From positions 186,001 to 250,000 of the forward strand of contig JACTNB010000021.1 of NCBI GenBank assembly GCA_014584345.1: 64,000 bases of DNA. The letters are read 5' to 3'. This stretch comes from Planctomycetota bacterium (GTDB lineage: Bacteria; Planctomycetota; Planctomycetia; Planctomycetales; Planctomycetaceae). Both the position numbers and the translations under genes were made by a program. Of this stretch, positions 36,501 to 45,755 are shown one piece after another. A model generated the notes under the pieces. That model did not search any database. It was not told the DNA's origin and worked only from the letters and a program-made list of their open reading frames with translations. The first letter of the stretch is position 1. Each line of letters opens with the position of its first letter.

Positions 36501-37665
36501 CGTCACTGCGTTTCGCATGGAACGCGGCTCTCGGCCGCGTGGGCCGGCGATTACCGAGTTCGATCGCCTGTTCCGTCTGGCGCTTTCGAATACGTTAACC
36601 TACCTGTTGAAGTCCTCCAGCAACTGGCGCGCGGGACGTCTGGGAGACGACGATCTAATCCAGATTCTTGCGGAAGTCGTCGATCATTTTCGCGATATCT
36701 GGCTCGATCACAGCTTCACCATGCGGCTCTCCGCCGCCGAAAGCCTTAAGGATGAACAAACCTGGAACGAGGTCTGCGGGTTTGTTCGTCGTTATGGCAG
36801 CGAATTATTCCATGCCCGCAATCTCACGCTCGGTTATATTCGCGCCATTGTGCAGAGTGGCGTGGATGAGTTCCTGGAGTACCTCGAGGAAAACGATGAT
36901 CCGATGCATCCCCATCCCCTGATCGAAGACCTGCGACAGGGACGCATCAGCCTGGACGAGGCGGCCCATTGCCTCGAAACCATTTATGGAATTCTGATCG
37001 ATAAATTCGACCGCTTTCTCGAGTACAACAGCACCACCACCCACTCCGATTACGGTGAACGGTTTGACTGCCTGCTCGATTTTCTGCGACTGGAAGCCGA
37101 ATACGACCGGGACGACTGGAACTATGCCCCACTGAAAATCGCACACGAGGCGCTGGTGCACCACGGTTGCTTCAGCGCGGCTCGAACCTGGGAGCAGGTG
37201 TTCGCCATGCGAAGCGCGGAACGCGCGGACGATCACATCAAGGTGCTCCGCAAACTCGAAAAAAAATACGGCGTGAAACTCCCCGCGTTGAACGATCTGA
37301 TCGAGGAACGCTTCGTCAAGTCACTGGCGATCAATCGCATGGTGGCGCTGGTGCGGCAAACCATGGCGGAACGCGACCCGGAACGGCGCCGGGAGTTATT
37401 CGACGACCTCCGCGTGCAAATCGAAAACTACCAGGATGGAACGTACGGCACGGGGCTGGAAGTGCCGGAGTGGCTGCGGTTGCTGGATCAGGAAGTCCGC
37501 AACTTCGAGTTTCCCGAACTGGCTCTGCACGATCCCTACGGCAAGGAACTGATTACCCCCGTGACCGTGAACCTCCGGGAGATGCGGCGGCAGTTGCGGA
37601 TCTGGGACGATCCCGTCCAGCCCAGTAAACGAAACGCGGGGAAACGCCCCCGTGACAAGTCCTGA
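33532..37665 (+). CDS. Very large hypothetical protein (1377 residues)
   Basis: The protein is cytoplasmic by composition, with no signal peptide and no membrane segment. It is almost wholly alpha-helical with heptad-like charged helices, interrupted by an acidic, low-complexity linker at about 690-770 (EEDQDWWDEPALDG, EEAAEEEPGEDDF) and another proline/threonine-rich linker near 800-825. Tryptophan and histidine are frequent. I recognise no catalytic motif or known repeat. The ATG at 33532 is taken as start; an internal ATG at 33592 (MSKPVTDAGG) with AGGAA upstream is a real alternative. It may be a tetratricopeptide-like solenoid scaffold, since segments near 400-530 (LALMYARMGFAEESRAQA and FGRFEEAEKLLEEI) have helix-turn-helix spacing. 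Unknown function. Confidence 0.75.
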   Translation: MKLCPRDESIESASRKSDLNMSKPVTDAGGSDPATQAARELLGYLNFSSGARDPRAFHHWNTLFAQYPRQPLVAIRELLIRELGRMQGEQSAFQRTGQAESVIEILFDHLLPAYWEFHRDLLFHLQPEILYQPFFFGCLAETILSQGEPWTEVSRIVKASLSQLNDYLGYRPVAILENGRLVEPYPHERFRPLPVYLEGVGTAAGPYHDLINRTLDLFRELPAEVIATTHFELSRLRELAVDIRSYDYNHPVFKRTNYLFGEWDPHQIGLDGFYHRFIVRQVILDALLNWVETQRRYEKVSYDEALFDASAALSGTILMASSISGAGPDTFDSTITLSSLLPIVARQRDHFYERLMEGLSGERLARLRKHQEQTQQPFGHVRHALNMFLSSHGARQVRNHELALMYARMGFAEESRAQASIIPAASIRFETEIQWRLRIAHQELTFGRFEEAEKLLEEIKDLGRRAIECGAFVDPWNILGFQGQFTLFANREDTVPDVRVETLVELQERIFTLYAEVLREAAIAGRLEVIERVGTEMRRQAEDWDRYATTTVEDIPRVFGMRMYESAMIVARTLLAWKDSGETDNSIAFWNRHLDLFDTQIAYHNVVRVLLEKQDLNASLGLLMQWLNQTEEDNDVQFDESFSTALIQWTHVLQETVTDPQTLFQRYRRMLELLEANAGSRWGVPRVVFDDATAAPSEEDQDWWDEPALDGPWNTPEEAAEEEPGEDDFLAAAYEGVTFRDSADDGQEGSLSEGGMSLTDNEFERLNRNYEPHLKFLQSLADIMQQAIMTAARQLHQPVEPEPAPQTETTTAPPAESGEDTAEQRLVQYVRNWSRELLRFERELSHLLHEVHVRELSPPSGSHDANIEYDIQLQSKLFLMHNIIWTLTRLRFVRRVADSLLYRTSETSQGGEEWLAEFLQAILRNDVNAVRRLLPASLLRLQRRKLLYVPLENGGTPRTISDAQELHALLRFLVTALPGLGLYRETWHVIVTAFRMERGSRPRGPAITEFDRLFRLALSNTLTYLLKSSSNWRAGRLGDDDLIQILAEVVDHFRDIWLDHSFTMRLSAAESLKDEQTWNEVCGFVRRYGSELFHARNLTLGYIRAIVQSGVDEFLEYLEENDDPMHPHPLIEDLRQGRISLDEAAHCLETIYGILIDKFDRFLEYNSTTTHSDYGERFDCLLDFLRLEAEYDRDDWNYAPLKIAHEALVHHGCFSAARTWEQVFAMRSAERADDHIKVLRKLEKKYGVKLPALNDLIEERFVKSLAINRMVALVRQTMAERDPERRRELFDDLRVQIENYQDGTYGTGLEVPEWLRLLDQEVRNFEFPELALHDPYGKELITPVTVNLREMRRQLRIWDDPVQPSKRNAGKRPRDKS

Positions 37666-37852
37666 TGCCGGCCCGGATCCGGCTGGCGGCTTGTGCAACG
37701 TGATTCCGGTTGTGTACAAATTCCCTGTGAACCATCTCGTATTCCCGTCGACTGAGCAAAACCCTGGTTGCGGCGGGAAAGTTCTCGTTCCCATCTTCTG
37801 TTCGCATCGTATCCGATAAATCCCGAAGGTTCCCGAGTTCCTGGAGATTCCC

Positions 37853-38218
37853 ATGTGGTTGTTTGGCGGCAAGGATTGGAATGTTGTCGGGATCATGTTC
37901 GAAAAGCCAGATAGCTTCACCATCAACGCGAACCGGGTGAAGGGCAAACTGGCCGAATCCGTCAAAACCCGTGTCCGGATCCACGAGCGGACCATCCTCT
38001 GGGTCGTATACGATCAAAAGGGAGCCATCCTCGAAAAAGGGACGGGAAATGGGCACAACTACGTCCCCCAGGAAACGATCAAGAACCTGGAACAGATCCT
38101 GCACACCAATCTCACGATTCGGGAAATCCTCAAGTTGCTGGAATCGGGCCAGACCGATAAAGCCGCCCGTAAATTGATCTGGAGTGGCTACCCTCGCGTG
38201 GAGAAAACCGAAGAGTAA
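37853..38218 (+). CDS. Hypothetical protein
   Basis: The 121-residue protein starts MWLFGGKDWNVVGIMFEK at the ATG at 37853, which has GGAG six bases upstream. The N-terminal half is beta-rich (FTINANRVKGKLAESVKTRVRIHERTILWVV broken by turns) and the C-terminal half helical (TIKNLEQILHTNLTIREILKLLESGQTDKAAR). There is no signal peptide or membrane helix. The family is not recognised. It follows the 1377-residue gene by 187 bp and precedes another unknown by 214 bp on the same strand. Confidence 0.65.
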   Translation: MWLFGGKDWNVVGIMFEKPDSFTINANRVKGKLAESVKTRVRIHERTILWVVYDQKGAILEKGTGNGHNYVPQETIKNLEQILHTNLTIREILKLLESGQTDKAARKLIWSGYPRVEKTEE

Positions 38219-38432
38219 CGCCTCCTGGAAAAAGGCTCCCCGACATACGCCAAGTTACTCGCGGGGAGCCATGCTCGTGGCGACTTCCGCAACCCGGAAA
38301 CTGGCGGGGCTCGGAGAGGCTGGTTACGATGCACGGCATCACGATAGAACCCGACACGATCCCAAAATCATTCGTGGGGAGGCAGAGGAGCGTGTTGCGG
38401 CAGCCAGGCCTGCCGCCGCGGAGAAGGGAACC

Positions 38433-39215
38433 ATGGGAGGCTTACTAAAATTCCTGTTCCGGATTCCACTGGTGAAGCCGGTGCTGGCGCGCATTTCCCG
38501 TCCGCTCTTCCGGATCCTGCTGGGTTTAATCGCGGTTCCGATTTTCCGATTCTTGTGCCGTCGTATACTGCGTTTCCAGGATCTGGATCAGGAACTTGAA
38601 AAGGATCTCGAACAATGGTTCAAGGCCTCTCTCGTGTTGCTGGCGGCCACGAAGAACATGGAAATGGCACTGTTTGGGGAGTTGCTGGGAGCAGAGGATG
38701 ATTTGGGTAACCCCTGGATCACTGGCTTGCGAATCATGATGGCGATCGGCGTGATTGAACTAATGCCCGATCAGGCCCTGTTCGCGCTCATTCATCCCGG
38801 TCCCCCTCCCTTGTGCTACAAAAAAGAACTGGGACTGTTCCGCTGCCTGCAGGACCACTGGTATCCCTTTCTGAAGGGGTTAGTCTGCCAGCATTTGAAT
38901 CGCTCGTCACCCGTTTTTGCGATTTTGTGCACTATCTTCCTGGGACCAGCCGGCTGGATCTGCTACGGCCTGGCCATTACGCAATATCTGATCATCGGCC
39001 TGGTGACCTCTCGTGATCGCGCTGTCGATGTCCTCTCGCAGTTCGAGGAGCAAGTCAGCCTGCAACGAAAGCAACTCGAACACGAACTGAATAAGCAGGG
39101 AGAAACGTCATCCGCGGCGTCCCCCGCCCCTGTCTCAACTCCCGAAGTTTCCAGCCTCGACTCGCCCGCTGGCGGGCAGCCCATTCCGGAAGGGGCCGAT
39201 CAAGTCACGGGGTAA
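38433..39215 (+). CDS. Hypothetical membrane-associated protein
   Basis: The 260-residue protein begins MGGLLKFLFRIPLVKPV at the ATG at 38433 with AAGGGA five bases upstream; the frame is open further up but that part overlaps the previous gene and is not protein-like. There are hydrophobic segments around 28-45 (ILLGLIAVPIFRFLC), about 105-120 and, most strongly, about 165-195 (FAILCTIFLGPAGWICYGLAITQYLIIGLV). It ends with a charged helix (VSLQRKQLEHELNKQ) and a Pro/Ser/Ala-rich tail. No family is recognised. It may be a membrane scaffold or accessory protein. Confidence 0.65.
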   Translation: MGGLLKFLFRIPLVKPVLARISRPLFRILLGLIAVPIFRFLCRRILRFQDLDQELEKDLEQWFKASLVLLAATKNMEMALFGELLGAEDDLGNPWITGLRIMMAIGVIELMPDQALFALIHPGPPPLCYKKELGLFRCLQDHWYPFLKGLVCQHLNRSSPVFAILCTIFLGPAGWICYGLAITQYLIIGLVTSRDRAVDVLSQFEEQVSLQRKQLEHELNKQGETSSAASPAPVSTPEVSSLDSPAGGQPIPEGADQVTG

Positions 39216-39231
39216 CGGGGGTGTTCACTGC

Positions 39232-39258
39232 TTGCAAACTACGGGGAACACCTATAAT
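39232..39258 (+). promoter_or_regulatory. Candidate sigma-70 promoter of mutL
   Basis: TTGCAA (39232-39237) and a perfect TATAAT (39253-39258) lie 30 bp upstream of the mutL start. The 15-bp spacer is shorter than the usual 17, so the -10 is more convincing than the pair. Confidence 0.4.
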
Positions 39259-39288
39259 ACATAATCCCTCGATTTTTCAGGATGAATT

Positions 39289-41262
39289 ATGGCAACCATG
39301 GAACGGCTCAATCGCATCCAGATTCTCTCCCCCGCAGTGGTGAACAAAATCGCGGCCGGGGAGGTGATTGAACGTCCCGCCAGCGTTATCAAGGAACTGC
39401 TGGAAAACAGCCTGGATGCCCTCTGTTCGCGGATCGATGTCGATATCGAAGAAGGGGGAACCGAGCTGATACGCATCGTCGATGATGGCGAAGGCATGCT
39501 TCCCGAGGATTTGCCTCTGGCAGTCACCAGCCATGCCACCAGCAAGCTCCGCGATGCCGACGATCTGTTCCGCGTGCAGACGATGGGGTTTCGGGGCGAG
39601 GCGCTGGCTTCGATTGCCGAGGTCAGTCAATTCCGCATCCGCAGCCGAGCCGTGGATCAGCCAATCGGGGCCGAATTATCGGTCTCCTGCGGGAAACGCG
39701 GAGAGATTGTCCCCTGTGGCATCCCCCAGGGGACCCAAATCGAGATTCGGCAGTTGTTCTGCAACACACCGGTCCGCCGCAAGTTTCTCAAGAAAGCCGC
39801 CACTGAATTCGGTTATATTTCCGAACAATTTTCCCGGGTGGCGCTGGCTTGCCCCCGGTTGCAAATGACGCTGACACACAACGGCAAGCAGGTGTATCGT
39901 CTGCCGGGAAACCAGCAACTGCGGGAACGCATTGAACTCTTCCACGGATCGGCCCTGGTCGAAAAACTCTTGCCCGTGGAAACAGCGCATCACGGGATCC
40001 GCGTCTGGGGATATGTGGGGCATCCCAGCCTGCACAAATCGACGCGAAAATCGCAGTATCTGTTCCTCAACGGGCGATACATCCAGGACCGCACGCTGCA
40101 GCACGCCTTAAACGAAGCCTACCGGGGCCTCGTCATGGTCGGACGACACCCGGTCGCCTTTCTGTTCCTGGAAATGCCGAGCGATCAGGTCGACGTGAAT
40201 GTGCACCCCACCAAATCGGAGGTTCGCTTTCGCGATTCACAACTACTGTTCCGCATGCTGCTTTCTACCTTGCGCACGAAATTTCTGCAATCGGATCTTC
40301 ACAGCGAATTGACCATCAGGCAGCCTCTCCCGAGTTCGCTCGATCCCGGTACGCAGCAACGGAAAGTCGAGCTGGATCTGGTTTCCTGGGCGAAAACGCA
40401 ACTGGAGCAGCAGGTGCGGCAACAGTCTCAACCGGAACCGATCCCTTCCGCAACCAAGGCACACTGGCCGGCGCCTCCCGGTACTGCTGCCACTCACGTC
40501 GCTTCGGCCACCGCAACAATCCCCCCGGCGATTCTGGAGGAGACCGACCCAACGCCGCCCCCGGTGGATGGCGCGCCCGTCTCCGAGGCAAGTCCGTCCG
40601 CCGCGGAGCAAGAGGACGAATGTTCCAGTCCGGTTCACACGGGTCCGCACGTCGAGCCAGTGGTCCCCTTGGGGATACCCGCCCGCAGTAGTATCCCCGC
40701 CCTGCAGGTGGATGACTGTTACATTGTACTGAGTACCGACCAGGGTTTGACGGTGATCGATCAGCATGCCCTGCACGAGCGGGTATTATACGAGCGATTC
40801 CGCAAAAAGGTGCTCGAGGAACGTGTCGAGGTGCAGCGGTTGCTGGTGCCGTTGACGCTGGAACTCTCGGACCAACAGTCCGCCGCGCTGCTGGAGCAGC
40901 AGGAACTGTTGCATCAGATTGGCTTCGGAGTGGAGGAATTCGGCAGGGGAACCTTGGCCATCACGAGCCATCCGGTCTTTCTGGGGTACCAGGAAATCGA
41001 AACCGTGATCCGCGAAATCGCCGAAAAACTGGAAGGGAACGATCCGCTGACCCGCCGCGATCTGCTCGATTCCTCGTTGCACATGATGGCCTGCAAGGCC
41101 GCCATCAAGGCCGGACAGCGGCTGACACCCGAGGAAATTATCAGCCTGCTGGCGCAACGCGAACTGGTGGACGACGCACACCACTGCCCGCATGGCCGCC
41201 CAACCGCGCTGGTGCTCAGCCGGGAAGAACTCGATCGCCAGTTCGGTCGCCTGGGTGCCTGA
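39289..41262 (+). CDS. mutL: DNA mismatch repair endonuclease MutL
   Basis: The 657-residue protein has the GHKL ATPase motifs ELLENSLDA, DDGEGM and GFRGEAL in the first 110 residues, and the transducer domain ending VDVNVHPTKSEVRF. A Pro/Thr-rich linker (about 370-460) precedes the dimerisation domain. That domain holds the endonuclease motif DQHALHERVLYE beginning at Asp491, together with ACKAAIKAG and CPHGRPT, so this MutL should nick DNA itself, as in species without MutH. The ATG at 39289 has AGGA eight bases upstream; a second in-frame ATG lies three codons later. No mutS is in the window. Confidence 0.97.
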   Translation: MATMERLNRIQILSPAVVNKIAAGEVIERPASVIKELLENSLDALCSRIDVDIEEGGTELIRIVDDGEGMLPEDLPLAVTSHATSKLRDADDLFRVQTMGFRGEALASIAEVSQFRIRSRAVDQPIGAELSVSCGKRGEIVPCGIPQGTQIEIRQLFCNTPVRRKFLKKAATEFGYISEQFSRVALACPRLQMTLTHNGKQVYRLPGNQQLRERIELFHGSALVEKLLPVETAHHGIRVWGYVGHPSLHKSTRKSQYLFLNGRYIQDRTLQHALNEAYRGLVMVGRHPVAFLFLEMPSDQVDVNVHPTKSEVRFRDSQLLFRMLLSTLRTKFLQSDLHSELTIRQPLPSSLDPGTQQRKVELDLVSWAKTQLEQQVRQQSQPEPIPSATKAHWPAPPGTAATHVASATATIPPAILEETDPTPPPVDGAPVSEASPSAAEQEDECSSPVHTGPHVEPVVPLGIPARSSIPALQVDDCYIVLSTDQGLTVIDQHALHERVLYERFRKKVLEERVEVQRLLVPLTLELSDQQSAALLEQQELLHQIGFGVEEFGRGTLAITSHPVFLGYQEIETVIREIAEKLEGNDPLTRRDLLDSSLHMMACKAAIKAGQRLTPEEIISLLAQRELVDDAHHCPHGRPTALVLSREELDRQFGRLGA

Positions 41263-41419
41263 AAAGTGGCTATTTCACCGGCTGAATCGAACCGGGGCAT
41301 TTTGCACGAGAGCCATGCACGCCACGGTTTCGCCCGCAGGACCTGCTGCCTGGCAGACGCCGAAGGTTTGCAGGGTATCTCTCGGACGACGATCCAGAAG
41401 ACTCCGAGAAACTCACCGA

Positions 41420-42157
41420 CTACCGTTCGGGGGAATTGGCAGTGCCGGCGGGGCGGTAAGACTCGGCCAGCGGAGGAACCACTTGAATCAACCGGGACGC
41501 TACCAGTCGCCCCATCCATAAACTCCCCTCGGCGTTGAGGTGCGTGACGTCGGGCCTGTCAACTGTTTCGGGCGAGTACTCCTTGCACTTTTCCGGTCCC
41601 GCCTGTTCCGCGGCGGCGATACTGAGGGTATGCAAGTCGATCAGGGGAACCTTGAGTTTAGCTGCGAGATCCGCCACGACGACCGCGTACGGAGTCAGGG
41701 TGCTCTCAATTTTGCCGGCTTTGTTGAACTGTCGGCGCGTCAGGGAGGTGACAAGCACCGGTTGCATGCCGGCTGCCCGGGCTTCCTCGACATAGCGTTG
41801 CATATTGGCACGGTAGGTTGTTTCGGGTTCGGTTTCCCGTTCCGGCCCCTTGCCCGGCTGATCATTATGACCAAATTGCAGGAGCACGTAATCCGCCCCG
41901 GTCCGAAGCACTTTGTCCCAGCGTCCCTCGGTGCGGTAACTTTTCGAACTGCGTCCCCCCGCAGCAAGATTGAGACACTCCACACGCTCATCGAAACAGG
42001 CCGCAAATCCGCTCCCCCAACCGGCCTGATCCGTCACCGTGGAATCGCCGACCAGTACAATCCGCGTTCGCTTCTTCGGCGAGTCGTCTGCTGCCTCTCC
42101 CGAAATGATGCCGCCGCACAGCACTCCCATTAGAATCAGGCATTTCATCCAGTTCAT
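41420..42157 (-). CDS. Secreted SGNH-hydrolase, rhamnogalacturonan acetylesterase-like
   Basis: The 245-residue protein has a signal peptide (about 1-22, ending SGEAAD) and the four SGNH blocks: GDST with catalytic Ser39, the glycine-containing block GGRSSKSY, GHND with Asn98, and DVTHLN near the C-terminus providing the Asp/His pair. The pattern GDSTVTDQAGWG and GGRSSKSYRTEG is typical of rhamnogalacturonan acetylesterases (CE12), which remove acetyl groups from pectin. This fits the secreted pectate-lyase-like protein at 51923-53203. The ATG at 42157 has AAGG eight bases upstream; the frame remains open to 42292 but without signal-peptide character. It is monocistronic or co-transcribed with tilS, 112 bp upstream. 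Confidence 0.87.
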   Translation of the reverse strand: MNWMKCLILMGVLCGGIISGEAADDSPKKRTRIVLVGDSTVTDQAGWGSGFAACFDERVECLNLAAGGRSSKSYRTEGRWDKVLRTGADYVLLQFGHNDQPGKGPERETEPETTYRANMQRYVEEARAAGMQPVLVTSLTRRQFNKAGKIESTLTPYAVVVADLAAKLKVPLIDLHTLSIAAAEQAGPEKCKEYSPETVDRPDVTHLNAEGSLWMGRLVASRLIQVVPPLAESYRPAGTANSPER

Positions 42158-42269
42158 CTCATGGCCTTTTCTCGTTCCAGGGTTGGATTTGCCGACATCC
42201 CTCCGCCAGGGCAGTGGACAGGAGAGCATTGTGCGCCGTATTGTATTCAACTGGCCAGCCTCTGGCGTG

Positions 42270-43292
42270 TCAAGGGGCCGCCGATGGGGCATCCCGTTGC
42301 AGGATCAGCATGAGCGCGCGTTTTCTGGCGGTGATGTATCCCGGAAGTTGCAGGGTTTCGGAACGGACATGCACGAAATCGGCCAGTGTCCGCCAATGCT
42401 GTTGTGTCATACCCGCGCGAGGCCAGTGTTGTTCATCCCACAGGGTGACAAATAACTCGCGCACCAGCAGGGGCGCAGCGGCCTGCAAGGGAAGCAGACG
42501 CAACTGGAGCAGATGGGGGGTGCGGTTCAGCAACGATTCCTGTTCCAGCCGCGCGAGGAAAGGTTGCAGGAATTCGAGATGGTCTTGAATCTGCGCATGC
42601 AATCTCAGCAGGTTGTGCCCCGCTTGGGGATGGACCTGTTCAAGCAGAGGCAGAAGTTCGTGCCGAATCAGATTGCGGGTGTAGTCAATCTCATCGTTGG
42701 TGTGATCGTTGCGATAGTCCTGGGAGAGACTGGCCAGGTAGGCGAGAATCTCGTCCCGAGAACATTCCAGAAGTGGCCTCAAAAGCCGATACCCCGGAGC
42801 CATGAGGCGAACTGCGGGGATACCCGCCAGGCCGCGCATTCCCGTCCCGCGGGCCAGCCTGTGCAGCAGAGTTTCGATTTGATCCTGCCTGTGTTGCCCC
42901 AGGCAAATGGTATCGATTTCACGTTGCCTCGCCGTGGCCAGGAGAAAATCGAGCCGCTGCTGCCGCAATGCATTCTCGGAAGGCGAAACACGTGGAAGTG
43001 TCTCGGCTTTCAACACGGCGGATCCCACGTGACAGGGAATTTCGAGTTCGAGACAGCACTGTTCGACCCAGGCTTGATCCTCGTCGCTGGCGGCCCCTCG
43101 AAGGCCATGGTTGAAGTGCGCAACCTCCACGCGCATCCCGAATTCCGCCTGCAATTGCAGCATGCCTCGCAGCAGGGCGACGCTGTCGGGGCCGCCAGAA
43201 ACACCCAGCAGACAGCCACGTGGGGGAGGCACGAGCCTCTGCAAAGCGTCCCGCAACGTGTTAAGCAGGGAATACGTCAAGGAGACATCCAC
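42270..43292 (-). CDS. tilS: tRNA(Ile)-lysidine synthase
   Basis: The protein of about 340 residues has the PP-loop ATP pyrophosphatase motif SGGPDS in GCLLGVSGGPDSVALL, followed by VEVAHFNHGLRG and the TilS-specific LGQHRQDQIETLLHRLARGTGMRGLAGI and YRNDHTNDEIDYTRNLIRHELLPLL. It adds lysine to cytidine-34 of the tRNA(Ile) that reads AUA codons. The C-terminal substrate-binding domain is short but present. No in-frame ATG precedes the conserved region: candidates are GTG at 43292 (chosen), TTG at 43277 and TTG at 43352, so the start is uncertain. It is an essential gene in most bacteria. Confidence 0.9.
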   Translation of the reverse strand: MDVSLTYSLLNTLRDALQRLVPPPRGCLLGVSGGPDSVALLRGMLQLQAEFGMRVEVAHFNHGLRGAASDEDQAWVEQCCLELEIPCHVGSAVLKAETLPRVSPSENALRQQRLDFLLATARQREIDTICLGQHRQDQIETLLHRLARGTGMRGLAGIPAVRLMAPGYRLLRPLLECSRDEILAYLASLSQDYRNDHTNDEIDYTRNLIRHELLPLLEQVHPQAGHNLLRLHAQIQDHLEFLQPFLARLEQESLLNRTPHLLQLRLLPLQAAAPLLVRELFVTLWDEQHWPRAGMTQQHWRTLADFVHVRSETLQLPGYITARKRALMLILQRDAPSAAP

Positions 43293-44107
43293 CGTCGATC
43301 GCGTGAACCAAGAGTGCCAGCCGACCAGGCGGCACGCAAATGGCCACCCCAAACGCTGGGACCGCAGTCAGTTGAATCCGTACCGGTCTCTGTTAAGATA
43401 CGGATTGTTACCAGTTGTTCGTCGGCGAGCGCATGATCGCTCCGCCGAAGGAATTGCTACATTATCAAACCTCTACATAAAATGGGAGGCGTTCGTCACC
43501 TCGTACGGAGGAATGCTTCGAGATCCGATCCCATATTACACAGCGCGTATCGGGTCGGCGAAACATTTCGGAGATGACAATGCCGGAGGAACTCGCGGGA
43601 ATGGCTGTTGCAAAACAGGGTTTTCGCGGTCTTGGAGTGAGACGCGGCGGTGCGTGCGAGGCAAACGCCTGAGTGCGTGGCGTTCCGCGTGATTCCCGAG
43701 GCGATCTTCTGGCAGAGGATGGCTGGGAGCTGGAAAGACTTGTTGTTGGTAACTGGACCCATGATGCATTGGATGTGGATGCTACTGGCAACTGTTCTGA
43801 CGTGGCAAGCTCGCAAGAGCCTGTCAGCGGTAGAGAGGTTGCGCAGTCTGTGGTGGTGGGCTCATACCTCAGCCACGGTGGGGGGATGCTTCTTCCCCGG
43901 CAGAAACATCCCTGACTGTCAATTGCGCCCGCGCAACGGTAAGACACGGGGGCGTCCCCGCGTTCGCGTGCCACTGACCTGAGCGTTCCGGTGTCCAGAC
44001 TCGACATTCCCTTCACGATTTGATCCTTGCCAGTATTATCGGTTCCCTTCGGATCATCCCGTCCGTCACGAGTAAAGTAACGAAGGCCTTCCATCGGAGC
44101 AGTCCCG
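43293..44107. other. Gene-free stretch between tilS and rny
   Basis: In about 815 bp I find no credible gene on either strand; the short open frames are basic, repeat-poor and lack ribosome binding sites. A GC-rich segment at about 43925-43985 contains a hairpin (GGGGG-CGT-CCCCG) within the sequence ACACGGGGGCGTCCCCGCG. It resembles short repeats dispersed in some planctomycete genomes, but that is from memory. A weak TATTAT lies near 44034, about 70 bp before the rny start. Confidence 0.4.
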
Positions 44108-45655
44108 ATGGGTGGTGAAATTTATATTGCAGCCGGCGTGACTTTGGTCGTCGGCTTATTAGCGGGCCTGGCCTTTGAGCGGGTTCGCCTGGGTGCGGGG
44201 TATCGCACCAAGGAACAACTGATCGACGATGCCCGTCGCGAAGCGGAGAGCCTGCGCAAGGAAGGGGAGATTCAGGCTAAGGAAGAAGTGCTGAAACGCC
44301 GCGAGGAACTCGAACAGGAGTTGAAATCCCAACGCAACGAACTGCGCGACCAGGAACGAAAACTGGACAAGCGCGAATCCTCGCTGGAAGATCTGCAGGA
44401 GAATATCAGCAAACGCGAACGCATGCTCGAGTCGACTCAGAACCGCTTGACGGAACGCCTGAAGACGGCGGAACGCAAGGAAGCGGAACTGGGCAAGATC
44501 CTCAAGCAGGAGCAGGAAGAACTCTACAAGATCAGCGGGCTGAAGAAGGAGCAGGCAGTTGAAAAGCTGCTGGATCGCCTGCGGAGCGAATTGCGCAATG
44601 AAACGGGCGAGTTGATCCTGAAGCACGAGGCGGAACTGCGGGAACAATGCGACACCAAGGCGCGTGAGGTCATCGGCATGGCGGTGCAGCGGTATGCTTC
44701 CGCCCACACCTCCGAAACCACCGTGGCCAGCATAGACATCCCCAGCGACGAAATGAAGGGGCGGATCATCGGCCGGGAAGGGCGCAACATTCGCACCTTC
44801 GAAAAGCTGACCGGGGTGGATGTGATCGTGGACGACACGCCAGGGGTGGTGATCATTTCCTCGTTTGACAACGTGCGACGCGAAGTCGGCAAGCTGGCCC
44901 TGCAGAAACTGATTCAGGATGGCCGAATTCACCCGACCCGAATCGAGGAAATTGTCACCGAGACGCAAAAGGAAATCGACGAGCGCATTATGCGTCTGGG
45001 GCGCGAGGCGGCCCAGGAAGCGGGGGTGCAAGGCCTGCACGACAAGCTGATTCAACTGATGGGACGTCTGAACTTCCGCGTCAGCTACAGCCAGAACGTG
45101 TTGCGGCACTCGATTGAAGTGGCGCATTTGACGGGTATGATGGCCGAGCAACTGGGACTGGACGGGACGTTGGCCCGCCGCTGCGGCTTCATGCACGATA
45201 TCGGCAAGGCGGCCGATCATGAAATGGAGGGGGGGCACCCTGCCATTGGAGCCGAGTTGTTGAAGCGGTATTCCGAAGGGGAAGAAGTGGTTCACGCGGC
45301 TGCCGGCCATCACGATGACATCCGACCGGCTTACATCTACACGGTACTGGTGGCCGCTGCCGATGCCATTTCCGCCGCGCGACCGGGAGCCCGCCGGGAG
45401 ACGCTGGAGAAATACACCAAGCGGTTGGAGGAACTGGAAGGCCTGGTGTGCGGCTTTCCGGGGGTCGATCAATGTTACGCGGTGCAGGCAGGTCGCGAAG
45501 TGCGAGTGATCGTGGATCCTCGCGAAGTGAATGATCGCCAGGCGGCTTCCCTGGCGCGGGATATTGCCAAGGCGATCGAGGAAACGCTGACGTACCCCGG
45601 GGAAGTCAAGGTCGCCGTGTTGCGGGAAACGCGATCCATCGATTATGCCCGCTGA
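44108..45655 (+). CDS. rny: Ribonuclease Y
   Basis: The 515-residue protein is a full-length RNase Y. It begins with a membrane anchor (about residues 5-22, IYIAAGVTLVVGLLAGLAF), then a long coiled coil (30-190, rich in Glu, Arg, Lys), a KH RNA-binding domain (GRIIGREGRNIR at 218-229) and an HD phosphohydrolase domain (metal-binding HD at 363-364 in FMHDIGKAADHE). It initiates decay of mRNA at the membrane, taking the place of RNase E. The ATG at 44108 is used and no strong ribosome binding site is visible. It is followed 100 bp later by trpE on the same strand, with no terminator between them. Confidence 0.97.
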   Translation: MGGEIYIAAGVTLVVGLLAGLAFERVRLGAGYRTKEQLIDDARREAESLRKEGEIQAKEEVLKRREELEQELKSQRNELRDQERKLDKRESSLEDLQENISKRERMLESTQNRLTERLKTAERKEAELGKILKQEQEELYKISGLKKEQAVEKLLDRLRSELRNETGELILKHEAELREQCDTKAREVIGMAVQRYASAHTSETTVASIDIPSDEMKGRIIGREGRNIRTFEKLTGVDVIVDDTPGVVIISSFDNVRREVGKLALQKLIQDGRIHPTRIEEIVTETQKEIDERIMRLGREAAQEAGVQGLHDKLIQLMGRLNFRVSYSQNVLRHSIEVAHLTGMMAEQLGLDGTLARRCGFMHDIGKAADHEMEGGHPAIGAELLKRYSEGEEVVHAAAGHHDDIRPAYIYTVLVAAADAISAARPGARRETLEKYTKRLEELEGLVCGFPGVDQCYAVQAGREVRVIVDPREVNDRQAASLARDIAKAIEETLTYPGEVKVAVLRETRSIDYAR

Positions 45656-45755
45656 ACATGCCCGTGTAACCAGAACTTTTCCCGCGGTGGGAGTGTCCGA
45701 ACCTCGCCGGGCCTCCCTGGGGTCTCGCCCCTTCCTTTAAGAGCGTGAAAATCCG

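Noticed and set aside
43465..44094. A 209-codon minus-strand open frame in the region between tilS and rny
   Set aside because: Composition is unlike a protein (many Ser, Arg, Pro and Thr without pattern) and no ribosome site precedes it.
45656..45755. Possible trp leader or attenuator upstream of trpE
   Set aside because: No short reading frame with tandem Trp codons and no alternative hairpins followed by a T-tract were found.
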